DNA of 64,000 bases from G963662905 sp963676725. Its GTDB lineage: Bacteria > Bacteroidota > Bacteroidia > Bacteroidales > WRLA01. The notes under the pieces were generated by a model that worked only from the letters and a program-made list of their open reading frames with translations, was not told the DNA's origin and did no database searches. The stretch is from NCBI GenBank assembly GCA_963676725.1, contig OY781463.1:2480001-2544000 (forward strand), written 5' to 3'. A program made the position numbers and the translations under genes. Shown in pieces: positions 9,205-17,514 of this stretch (the first letter of the stretch is position 1; every line of letters begins with the position of its first letter).

Positions 9205-12200
9205 TAAAATACAGCCAACTTCGACCACTGAACCACACTACCAAACGGTACATTAATGAGAACAGCCGAAAAATTGAAATACTGCTCAGCGAAACAAACA
9301 GTATCCTTAATGGTTTAGGTCGCATTGCGGCCAATCAAATAGAAAAAGCCTATGGTAAAACCATGAGCTTTGACGAGGTTTTTGATCTGTACAACAAAGG
9401 TATATCAAAAGAAGAAGTACAGGCATGGGTATGGTACAAGCGTTCTTTGGGAGTTCCTATGACCGGATGGGAAAAGTTTTTCCTAACAGGCGACAAACAA
9501 GCCCGTACCAATATGGTAGTGGCTAAAAAGGCAGTAGTAGTAAAAGACAACCATTTTCGCGACATACGCACAGTACCAGCCGGAACGGAAATAGGGAAAT
9601 ACATCAAAAAGCATCAGTATTCCAATACACTGACATATTTCATTGTCAGAGCCAAAGACGGCCTGTATTATGTTTCGGCCAAAGATGTTGAAATCACAAA
9701 TTCAGAAAGCAGTTACGGAACAGAAAAAGAGCTTAGGATGCTCATTGAGAATGGAACATTGTTTTATTGCGGAGGGGAATTGCTCCCATATCCCATTTTT
9801 GCCTATGCCAATATGTACGACCGATACCAGCAGCTTCAGGAAGACAAAGATTTTATCATAGACACTTGGGGTCAGGATATTTTTGAAAAGCACCATAAAA
9901 CCATTAAAGATGCCACTCCCGAACGGCTTACTGTAACAAGCCCCGACAAAACCATGCGCCCCATTATTTCAGCAATATCAAACTTTGCTACCTATACAGA
10001 TATTTTTCATATCAAAATAGTTCGTGAGGAATACCTTAACATAAACAAAGCCCAGCAGTTTAAGAAAGTGAACGGTGAAATAAGGAAAAAGTCGCGCAAA
10101 GAAAAAATTGATTTTGATTTTGATGGAGAAACCCCCTATGCTCTTCGCGATGTTTTTATTGCATGGCTATACAGCTTAAACGTAGATATTGATTTTAATA
10201 AGAGTGATCCTACGAATATTGTTGATTATTACATACTCAATAAGCCCCTGCGAAACGATTATTTGAGCAAAGAAGAAAAAGCAGAGCTGAAATCAAATGC
10301 AAGGGCAGAAGGTGAAGACCTTTTTAGCCGTTTTTTGAATGAAGTGCTTACTTTTGAAGATCAGCAGAAGCTTGATTGGACATGGAATCGAATTTACAAT
10401 GCACAGAGCGATATAAATTACGCTCGGATACCAGTTGCATTTTCTTGCTCATCCTTTTTTAAGTCTGGTGTACTCCGTCTTACCCATGCACAGCGCGAAG
10501 GAGTTGCTTTTCAGGAAGCCGTAGGAAGCGGAATTAATGCTTTTGATGTAGGTGTAGGCAAAACAATGACAGCGATAGCAACATTGGCTCAAAACATCAC
10601 CAACGGCAAGGCAAAACGCCCTCTTATTGTTGTTCCGAAACCCACCTACCAAAAATGGATAAACGAAATTATTGGTTATACCGATGATAAAACCAAACAA
10701 TTTGTGCCAGGCGTGTTGAGCGGTACAGGTGTAAAAGTGAATGAATGGTACAACTTGGGCACAAACATTGTCAAAAAAATAGACATTACCAAAGCCGTGC
10801 CCGAAAAGTCGATTACAATCGTGACCTACGAAGGGTTTAAAAAAATTGGTTTTGGTGATGGTGTGGCCGATTCAGTATTTGACGAACTTTGCAATGTGCT
10901 TGGCCAGTCGAATGTTGGCATTGGTGCTCGCGATAAAGAAATCGACTATCAGAAATTCCGTGAAATGATAGGTGTGGGACTTAAAAACACCATACTCGAT
11001 ATTGACGAAGTAGGTTTTGATTACCTTGTAATAGACGAGGCACACAGGGCAAAAAACGTGTTTGCCAGCGTAAATAAAGACGATGAAGACAACAAGCGTT
11101 ACTTGCTTACTGGAGCGCAAAGCGAATTGGGCGTAAAGACCTTCTTTCTCACCAATTATCTGCAAAGGACATATTCAAACAATGTGATGCTGCTTACTGC
11201 AACACCTTTTAGTAATTCACCGCTCGAAATTTATTCGATGCTTGGTCATGTAGCGCACAAAGATTTGGTAGATGCTGGTATTCAGAATATCAGTACCTTT
11301 TTTAACCTGTTTGTGCTCCCTACAACCGAATGGGCAGCCAATTATAAAGAACAAATTATAGAGAAAGAGGTTATCAAGTCCTTTACCAACCGATTGATTT
11401 TGAATCGGCTTATTTACAATCATATTTTGTACAAAACTGGTGAAGATGCAGGCGTGAAAAGGCCAAATAAAATCAATATCCCGCTGCTCTACAAAACCGA
11501 TGAAAACGGAAAAACAACCCGTTTGTCCGAAAATGACCAAGTGCTTACCTACCTGAACATGACGGATTCACAGCGTGAACAGCAAAATATAATCACTGGT
11601 ATGGCTCATGCTGCAACTATGGGTAAATTGAGTTCCGGATTGCTGTTTAAGGCTTTAAACTTTAGCCTCGACAATGCCTTGTCTCCATTCCTTCGTGGAG
11701 GAGCGCCCGAAGACTACAAGGATTTTGTGACTAAAAGCCCAAAAATCCGCTATGCGCTCGAATCAATACGTACCGTAAAGCAATGGCACGAAAAACGCAA
11801 TGAAGAATGCTCCGGACAGGTCATTTATATGAATCGTGGAAAAGACTTTTTTCCAATGGTAAAAGAATATCTCGAAAAAGACGTAGGTTTCAAGCGCAAT
11901 GTTAAGTTTGGAAAAGTGGTACTCGATGAAGTGGAAATCATAACATCCGGGATAAGCGAAACTAAAAAAGAAAACATAAAAGAGGCGTTTCTCGATAATG
12001 TGGTAAAAGTTATAATCGGAACATCTACAATCCGCGAAGGTATTGACTTGCAACGCAATGGAACAGCAATATATAACCTTTACCCTGATTGGAATCCAAC
12101 AGATATACGCCAGCTCGAAGGGCGTATTTGGCGACAAGGCAACAAGTATAAAAATGTACGGGTAGTGATGCCTTTGGTAAGCGATAGTATGGATGTGTTT

Positions 12201-13232
12201 ATCTTTCAGAAACTCGAAGAAAAAACCGCTCGAATCAATGATATTTGGGCAAAAGGAAATCGCAAAAATGTACTCGATGTAGAATCCCTCGACCCCCAGG
12301 AGATCAAGATGGCTCTGATTACTGATGTTTCACGCATTGTGTCCATGTTTTTTGAGCAGGAAGTGGAAGAAATCAACCGCGAAATCAAGAAAGTGAAAGT
12401 GGGGATGCAAACAATATCTGAAATTACATGGAGTATCCATCAGTACAAGGAAGCTCGTCAGCGTGTGCATGGGTTTCTAAAAGAAATGGAAGAAAAACTG
12501 CGTATTTCGCCTTATTTTGAAGATGGAGCAGAAGAACGCGGATATCCAAAAAACAAAATAAACCAAGCCAAAGAGCTACTGAAAAGCCTCGAAGCATTTA
12601 ATAAAGGCAGCGAACAGACAGACAAAGAGGCTCTTTCTTTATGCCGTCGGACTGAAAACCTTAATATATCATATACTCCTTACTATGTCAACCGATTTAA
12701 GGAATATTTAAGCACAGTACGAAAGGCAGAACGTAACATACTTATACCTCGTGGCTACACCATCGACAGCGACTTGGATAAAGTGAGAGATGACATACAA
12801 AAAGAACTCGTTGATTTATATCGAAAAGCTGCACAGTATTGTCCGAAAGGCACTTTTGACGAAGATTCCGTTGATTCCGATTATACACGATATTTTAACA
12901 GTAGAACAATAATTCATTTCTCAAAAGAGCAAATGAAAAATAGTCCACGTTGGGACGATTTACTCATCGAAGTAAGCCGCAAAAAATCAACGCTCAATGT
13001 AACCGGAAAAAAGGTGATGGAGAGGGTAAAAGAGTTTGAAAAGCTTAATTATCTGCTTGGCGAAAAGGTAGATTTTCAAGACAAAAAGCCAATTATCAAA
13101 ATTGAACAGCAAAAGGAAATAGAGGAACGGCTCGATACCTCGTCAAAAGCAGAAAAAGTCAAAGCTGCAGCTCGGCTCAAACTCAAAATGAAAATGTTGA
13201 AATTGAAATTAAATTTAGTAGAAACTTATTAA
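9201..13232 (+). CDS. Giant SNF2-type DEAH helicase
   Basis: 1343 residues. The N-terminal ~420 residues are a large unassigned region. The helicase core follows: Walker A-like GVGKTM at ~450, Walker B DEAH (LVIDEAHRAKN) at ~611, motif III LLTATPFSNS, and motifs V-VI (REGIDLQRN, then RQLEGRIWRQGN) near residues 945-975. A helical C-terminal region (~1030-1320) ends in the AAARLKLKMKMLKLKL tail. Such helicases accompany methylases in phage and ICE antirestriction systems (DarB-like), where the protein is packaged or transferred with DNA; that role is inference here. It overlaps the upstream gene by 4 bases and precedes the lysine-rich gene by 11. Confidence 0.9.
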   Translation: MIKYSQLRPLNHTTKRYINENSRKIEILLSETNSILNGLGRIAANQIEKAYGKTMSFDEVFDLYNKGISKEEVQAWVWYKRSLGVPMTGWEKFFLTGDKQARTNMVVAKKAVVVKDNHFRDIRTVPAGTEIGKYIKKHQYSNTLTYFIVRAKDGLYYVSAKDVEITNSESSYGTEKELRMLIENGTLFYCGGELLPYPIFAYANMYDRYQQLQEDKDFIIDTWGQDIFEKHHKTIKDATPERLTVTSPDKTMRPIISAISNFATYTDIFHIKIVREEYLNINKAQQFKKVNGEIRKKSRKEKIDFDFDGETPYALRDVFIAWLYSLNVDIDFNKSDPTNIVDYYILNKPLRNDYLSKEEKAELKSNARAEGEDLFSRFLNEVLTFEDQQKLDWTWNRIYNAQSDINYARIPVAFSCSSFFKSGVLRLTHAQREGVAFQEAVGSGINAFDVGVGKTMTAIATLAQNITNGKAKRPLIVVPKPTYQKWINEIIGYTDDKTKQFVPGVLSGTGVKVNEWYNLGTNIVKKIDITKAVPEKSITIVTYEGFKKIGFGDGVADSVFDELCNVLGQSNVGIGARDKEIDYQKFREMIGVGLKNTILDIDEVGFDYLVIDEAHRAKNVFASVNKDDEDNKRYLLTGAQSELGVKTFFLTNYLQRTYSNNVMLLTATPFSNSPLEIYSMLGHVAHKDLVDAGIQNISTFFNLFVLPTTEWAANYKEQIIEKEVIKSFTNRLILNRLIYNHILYKTGEDAGVKRPNKINIPLLYKTDENGKTTRLSENDQVLTYLNMTDSQREQQNIITGMAHAATMGKLSSGLLFKALNFSLDNALSPFLRGGAPEDYKDFVTKSPKIRYALESIRTVKQWHEKRNEECSGQVIYMNRGKDFFPMVKEYLEKDVGFKRNVKFGKVVLDEVEIITSGISETKKENIKEAFLDNVVKVIIGTSTIREGIDLQRNGTAIYNLYPDWNPTDIRQLEGRIWRQGNKYKNVRVVMPLVSDSMDVFIFQKLEEKTARINDIWAKGNRKNVLDVESLDPQEIKMALITDVSRIVSMFFEQEVEEINREIKKVKVGMQTISEITWSIHQYKEARQRVHGFLKEMEEKLRISPYFEDGAEERGYPKNKINQAKELLKSLEAFNKGSEQTDKEALSLCRRTENLNISYTPYYVNRFKEYLSTVRKAERNILIPRGYTIDSDLDKVRDDIQKELVDLYRKAAQYCPKGTFDEDSVDSDYTRYFNSRTIIHFSKEQMKNSPRWDDLLIEVSRKKSTLNVTGKKVMERVKEFEKLNYLLGEKVDFQDKKPIIKIEQQKEIEERLDTSSKAEKVKAAARLKLKMKMLKLKLNLVETY

Positions 13233-13243
13233 TAAAAAAAACC

Positions 13244-14287
13244 ATGAAAATAAGTGTAAGCAATTATCAAGATCAAATCAATAAAATTGATGTCAGCAAG
13301 CTGCCGGAGCTACTGAAACAAGGATACGACAACACCAAAGAAGCCCTTGATGCTGGGCTAAGCATGGAAGACGCTTTTGATGTTGAACCTGAAGCCTTTG
13401 GTCTTTACTTTGACAATTTAGGCAAATGGATTGAATCCAACCAAAAAAAAGAACCTGCTAAAAAAGAACCAAAGAACTATGCCAGTAGAAAAGTTGAAAT
13501 CAGAAAATCTCCGGGAAGATCCAAAAAATATTTTGTTTGGGATATGCACACGACTAAAATGTTTGCAAACGAACAATTTGATTCTATTGCTGCTGCCAAA
13601 TCATTTATTGCTCAAAATGAAATGGTATTGGTTAAGGAACCTGATGAAACTAAAAAACCTGCATCAAAAGCAAAAACAAAGCGCAGCCCTGCGAAAAAGA
13701 AGGTGCAAGCGTTTCACCGTACCGGGAAATTTTATGATTCCATGCCCATTGAACTTAAATTTTGTCGCAAATATTTGTTACTCAATGGCAAAAAAATTCG
13801 GAAAGACACTACGCTACTTAATTTCATCAGGCAAATTGAAAAAGAGAATGCCGAAGGAAATTTTAGCGTAAAAGATGGCGATTTTGGCAAAGAAGTATCC
13901 TATATCTACAACGAGCTTTATAAGCTCTACAACGATAAGGACACGGCCAACGCCTTTACGTTCCATCTCGATGATAACGACAATAAAATGCTGAAACGGC
14001 TTGATTATCTGAAAGACATGACCCATATCAATTATTCGGTGATTTATGTGAAACGATTCCTTAATTTAGCTGGAAACGAAACCATTGCTAAAGCAAAACG
14101 CTTGCTCAAAGAAATGGAAAATGCTACTACAAGTGGCAAGATTCGCGAAGATCACCCATTGCACGACCGTATAAGTTTTATCATGCGAAAGCTTAAAGCC
14201 TATGTAAACGGCGGTCAAAAACCTTCGCTTAAACCTTCCGAGCTACAAGGTTTGCAGGGCATTGTGGCTTCAAAAAAAAAAGCATAA
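13244..14287 (+). CDS. Lysine-rich element protein, unknown function
   Basis: 347 residues. The N-terminal ~65 residues are acidic and helical, followed by a Lys-rich linker, a small domain at ~85-130 (KKYFVWDMHTTKMFANEQF), a second Lys-rich linker (~137-160), and a helical C-terminal domain (~165-340). The frame ends in SKKKA at a run of ten A residues. A -1 shift there would continue directly into the frame of the RadA-like ATPase, so this may be the first half of a frameshifted fusion. DNA-binding is plausible from the basic linkers but not shown. Confidence 0.8.
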   Translation: MKISVSNYQDQINKIDVSKLPELLKQGYDNTKEALDAGLSMEDAFDVEPEAFGLYFDNLGKWIESNQKKEPAKKEPKNYASRKVEIRKSPGRSKKYFVWDMHTTKMFANEQFDSIAAAKSFIAQNEMVLVKEPDETKKPASKAKTKRSPAKKKVQAFHRTGKFYDSMPIELKFCRKYLLLNGKKIRKDTTLLNFIRQIEKENAEGNFSVKDGDFGKEVSYIYNELYKLYNDKDTANAFTFHLDDNDNKMLKRLDYLKDMTHINYSVIYVKRFLNLAGNETIAKAKRLLKEMENATTSGKIREDHPLHDRISFIMRKLKAYVNGGQKPSLKPSELQGLQGIVASKKKA

Positions 14288-14358
14288 CTAAGATAAAATC
14301 TCCGGTTCAAAAATCAAAATATGCAGGTTCTTTTTATCTGCAGGATGCTGAACCGGAG
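14272..14358 (+). promoter_or_regulatory. Candidate -1 frameshift site: A10 tract plus stem-loop
   Basis: Positions 14272-14281 are ten consecutive A, read as AAA codons in the upstream frame (slippery form A AAA AAA). The -1 frame is open from 14233 through the ATPase gene, with no ATG, GTG or TTG before 14449. Downstream, CTCCGGTTC (14300-14308) pairs perfectly with GAACCGGAG (14350-14358), with a smaller inner stem TGCAG/CTGCA. The spacing of 18 bases is longer than classic ribosomal frameshift sites, so transcriptional slippage, a sequencing error in the homopolymer, or a simple terminator-like hairpin remain possible. Confidence 0.5.
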
Positions 14359-14448
14359 TTTTCAAATGTAGCATCCGAAAATAGCGATGAAGAACTTTTA
14401 AACGGGATCCCTGAGCGCAGTGTCCCTACTGAAACAGGTAGAATAGAA

Positions 14449-15108
14449 ATGCCTGAAATAAAAGCAGATAAAGTAGATATGCAAAGGCTTATGAAAGAAA
14501 GCCTGAAAGAAACAGGAGTTATGTCTGCACGGGATATTGAACGCATCAACTTTGTAATACTGCCATTTACAGGCAAATGGAAAGAACTGTTCGGCTTGCC
14601 ATCACGAAATTTCACAATGATGATTTTCGCAAAACCCAAAAGAGGCAAATCTACTCTCGCTATCGACTTTGCCAACTATCTGGCTACCGACCATGGCAAA
14701 ACTCTATATTGTGCAGTAGAAGAAGGGATACACCTCACATTGCAAAACAAAATAGAACGCATGAATGCTAATAGTGATCGCTTGTTTTTTGTCGATCATG
14801 TGCCAAAAAATTTCAACAACTACGATTACATTTTCATTGATAGTGCCAGTCGGGCCAAAATGGATCATAAAAACATCATTAGACTGAAACAACAGAACCC
14901 AGGCAAAGCATTTATTTTTATCTATCAATCTACAAAAGATGGGAACTTTAGAGGTGGCCAAGAAATAGAACATGAGGTTGATATGGTTGTAACCATAGAT
15001 GACAAAGGAGTTGCACATTGCACAGGCCGCTTTGCCCAAGGAACTACTTTAGACGTAGGAAAAGAATACGGCCTCATTAAAGAAGAGGATACAAAAGAGG
15101 AATTTTAA
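14449..15108 (+). CDS. RadA/RecA-like P-loop ATPase
   Basis: 219 residues from the first ATG. Walker A is AKPKRGKST at residues 61-69, Walker B is DYIFIDSAS, and the segment STKDGNFRGGQEIEHEVDMV matches the RadA/Sms pattern (TKEG...GP..LEHMVD). No zinc finger, no Lon-like domain. This class acts on single-stranded DNA or branch migration, or as a DnaB/RepA-like motor in elements. The frame is open 216 bases upstream of the ATG, so translation may actually enter from the preceding gene by frameshifting at the A10 tract. Confidence 0.78.
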   Translation: MPEIKADKVDMQRLMKESLKETGVMSARDIERINFVILPFTGKWKELFGLPSRNFTMMIFAKPKRGKSTLAIDFANYLATDHGKTLYCAVEEGIHLTLQNKIERMNANSDRLFFVDHVPKNFNNYDYIFIDSASRAKMDHKNIIRLKQQNPGKAFIFIYQSTKDGNFRGGQEIEHEVDMVVTIDDKGVAHCTGRFAQGTTLDVGKEYGLIKEEDTKEEF

Positions 15109-15245
15109 TAACCATGGATGAAATTATAATACATTGGCTTCTTTTCTCTTTTTGTGGTGGTTGGCCTCTATCGAAACGCATTTAAAGATGCAATGATAGT
15201 GTTTCTCAAAATGCTTTTTGGTTGGTAATATCTACCCAAAAAACA

Positions 15246-16616
15246 TTAGGTGGAAGTGGTGTAGAATATTGACCCATTATCATCAAACGGCTCACTGTTC
15301 GTATCATTGTTCGTATTTGCCTCAATACCAGTAATTGGAATGGCCTCATCTGTTGGCTGTTCCGATTTTTTCTTTCGAAACACTTCCTCTGCAGCATTGT
15401 TTAGGCGTTCTTCATCAAAACTCTCAACATATATTTTAGTGCTTCGTATTGATTCTTGCCCCAATAGCTCTTGGATCATATCGAGGCTTAAGCCAGCCTT
15501 TCGGGCAAATGAGGCAAAAGAATGTCGGCTTACATAAGAGGTTATGGGAGTGCTTATATTGGCCAGCTTAGCGATCCGTTTCATGTATTTGTTGATCTGC
15601 TTTGTGGCATTGCGTACATCGTTAATATAACGCTCTGCATCCTTGCTCTCAGGGTGTGTATTTATCGGGAAAAGATAATCCTCGCTATTTTTCCCTACTG
15701 CAAAAAAATCAATAACGTCTCTCATCCTTGGCGTTATGCGTATTGTGATAAAAGATCCGGTTTTATTTCGCATATAAGTAAACGCATCGCCCTGAACATC
15801 TTTAACTTTTAGGTTTCCGGCATCGGCCATATTCATTCCCCGGGCATAAAACAGGAAAATCCATAAATTCCGGTAGAAATATTCTTTAGAATCTGCCTCA
15901 AGCTTAAAAGACATTAACTGCTCTAATTCGTTTTCATTTTTTAAAGTGCGTTTGCGTGTTTTGCTCGATGGTGGCTTGTAGTTATCGAAAGGATAAAGGT
16001 TTTGCCCTATAATACCTTCTTTTATGGCCATATTAAAGATTGTACGAACGCCCCTCATAGCGTTTCCCAGACCGTTTTTCGATTTATTGTTCACAGCTAA
16101 ATATCGGCTTTCCACCTTATTCAGAAAAGCATAGTCAATTTCGTGAAACATAATCAGGTTTTTTCGTCCGTAGCGTTTTAAAACCGAAAGACCATACAGG
16201 TACTGTTCCCCTGTGCGTATGCGCCCTGCATGTTTCACTTCATGTGCTTTCATTTCTACATAGCTATTGAAACTATGTAACTTTTTGTTGCTTTGTTTGC
16301 CTACCTTCTTTTTGAGTTCATGTAGGATAAATGATGTATTCACCATTTGCAATCGTCCCTGTGTTTCCAATTCGGTAATGATGTTCCAGGCTTCGGCTTT
16401 TATAGCAGAAAGTCTTTTCGTTATCAAAAGTAACTCTTGCTGCGAATATTCGCTCGAATGGACAATCACGCCAGAATCTTCGTTGAAATGGATTTTGGCG
16501 GCAACCCAATATTGCATACGAAGGTATTGAGGTTTATTATTGTGGTTCACCAATAATCGAATTTGGAAGCGGTCTCCTTTTTCGGTTTTAACTGCTTTCC
16601 ATTTGATGGTAGCCAT
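15246..16616 (-). CDS. Tyrosine recombinase / integrase of the element
   Basis: 456 residues from the ATG at 16616; a longer frame to 16790 exists but its extra residues are translated repeats, so I reject it. Domains: N-terminal arm-binding fold (~1-95), SAM-like core-binding domain (~115-205), catalytic domain (~230-430). Visible catalytic parts are the Arg in FYARGMNMADAGNL, the SRHSF box, and the tyrosine in STKIYVE. This is the phage/ICE integrase class of Bacteroidetes. It is transcribed towards the other element genes and starts 230 bases from the 3' end of tRNA-Pro, the classical position for an integrase next to its attachment site. Confidence 0.93.
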   Translation of the reverse strand: MATIKWKAVKTEKGDRFQIRLLVNHNNKPQYLRMQYWVAAKIHFNEDSGVIVHSSEYSQQELLLITKRLSAIKAEAWNIITELETQGRLQMVNTSFILHELKKKVGKQSNKKLHSFNSYVEMKAHEVKHAGRIRTGEQYLYGLSVLKRYGRKNLIMFHEIDYAFLNKVESRYLAVNNKSKNGLGNAMRGVRTIFNMAIKEGIIGQNLYPFDNYKPPSSKTRKRTLKNENELEQLMSFKLEADSKEYFYRNLWIFLFYARGMNMADAGNLKVKDVQGDAFTYMRNKTGSFITIRITPRMRDVIDFFAVGKNSEDYLFPINTHPESKDAERYINDVRNATKQINKYMKRIAKLANISTPITSYVSRHSFASFARKAGLSLDMIQELLGQESIRSTKIYVESFDEERLNNAAEEVFRKKKSEQPTDEAIPITGIEANTNNDTNSEPFDDNGSIFYTTST

Positions 16617-16710
16617 TTTTTTCAGTGTTTTTAATGAATTATCAGTCAATATTACTGAATAAATACCATATAGCCAAAAAAAACAGCTATGAAAACAGCT
16701 ATGTGGAACA

Positions 16711-16752
16711 GGGTAAAACGGGGTAAAACAGGGTAAAAACGATGGTAAAATG
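16711..16752. repeat. 10-bp phased repeats, candidate integrase arm sites
   Basis: Three consecutive copies of GGGTAAAAC plus one base, starting at 16711, 16721 and 16731, then a partial copy (TGGTAAAATGG) at 16743. The exact 10-bp period puts all copies on one face of the helix. They lie between the integrase start and tRNA-Pro, where arm-type binding sites or an attachment region would be expected. A second pair of direct repeats (CAGCTATGAAAA) sits just upstream. Confidence 0.55.
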
Positions 16753-16785
16753 GAATAGAAACGAGCAAAAAACAGGACGATTACA

Positions 16786-16817
16786 AACAAAAAAAGCGAA
16801 CCTTAAAGGCTCGCTTT
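16786..16817 (-). terminator. Intrinsic terminator downstream of tRNA-Pro
   Basis: On the minus strand the stem AAAGCGAGCC/GGTTCGCTTT (one mismatch) with a 5-base loop is followed by a T-run. It follows tRNA-Pro by about 29 bases and would end the tRNA transcript before the integrase promoter region. Confidence 0.75.
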
Positions 16818-16845
16818 CAAATAGTTAGTGTTCTATTGTTTTTTG

Positions 16846-16920
16846 TCGGGGTAGCAGGATTCGAACCTGCGACCTCCTGCTCCCAAAGCAGGCGCGCTAA
16901 CCGGACTACGCTATACCCCG
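16846..16920 (-). tRNA. tRNA-Pro (anticodon TGG)
   Basis: On the minus strand it starts CGGGGTATAG and ends TACCCCGA. The anticodon arm is CCTGC-TTTGGGA-GCAGG, giving anticodon TGG. The T arm contains GGTTCGAATCC. The CCA end is not encoded. Its 3' end faces the integrase gene. Confidence 0.95.
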
Positions 16921-17173
16921 AGAATTTTATGATCGTTTTTCGCTGCTAAGCGGCTGCAAAGGAAAGAAGTTTTTTTGGAATACAAAAACATTTTGTGAAA
17001 TAAATTCAATATCCACAAAAATATCCCCTCCCCTAATCTTGTTCCGAATAGCGCATCTATCTCTTTTTCTGCACATCATGAGCTTAAAAAGCATGAAAAT
17101 AATTTTTAAAAAAAATGTGCTGAGACCAATATTTCGAATGCGCTGGAAAGCTGAATAGCAATAAAAATGAAAT

Positions 17174-17357
17174 TTATTCCTTCACCCACTTCCCGCTTTC
17201 AGCAAAACCTATGGCATTGGAAACCTTATAAACATAAGCTCCTGATGGCAAAGCAGAAGTATTCATGACATTGGCATTTCCTCTTATTTGCTGGCTGATT
17301 ATAAGCTTTCCTCCTATATCGTAGAGTTCAATCAGGCAAGCACCGAGCTGCGGCCCC
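17174..17357 (-). pseudogene. 3' fragment of a T9SS sorting-domain gene, cut by an IS
   Basis: About 60 residues of a sorting domain (GPQLGACLIELYDIGGKLI, then PSGAYVYKV, ending GKWVKE). It is about 80 percent alike to the end of the secreted protein at 53875. The reading frame runs directly into the left inverted repeat of the IS element at 17358, and the rest of the gene is not found on the other side of the IS. It is therefore a remnant. Confidence 0.85.
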
Positions 17358-17404
17358 AATGTCATTAAGTTAGTGTTTATTTGACTGAATAACAGTTAAT
17401 TATG

Positions 17405-17435
17405 TTGCAAATATTGAGTTTTTTCACTATCTTTG
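17405..17435 (+). promoter_or_regulatory. Promoter of the IS transposase
   Basis: TTG at 17405-17407, 20 bases, then TATCTTTG at 17428-17435, a full match to the Bacteroidetes -7 consensus TAnnTTTG, upstream of the transposase frame. Confidence 0.55.
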
Positions 17436-17514
17436 TTTAATAAATAGTGTAAAAATTTAATCAACATGAAGACAATCAACCCGGCCTAAAAATCGTGCCA
17501 AACCATTAAATTTT

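Noticed and set aside
15114..15185. 23-codon frame after the RadA-like gene
   Set aside because: Too short, no features, no support beyond an ATG.
16617..16790. Longer N terminus of the integrase
   Set aside because: The extra 58 residues translate the phased repeats and a Phe/Pro-rich stretch. The ATG at 16616 opens the typical arm-binding domain.
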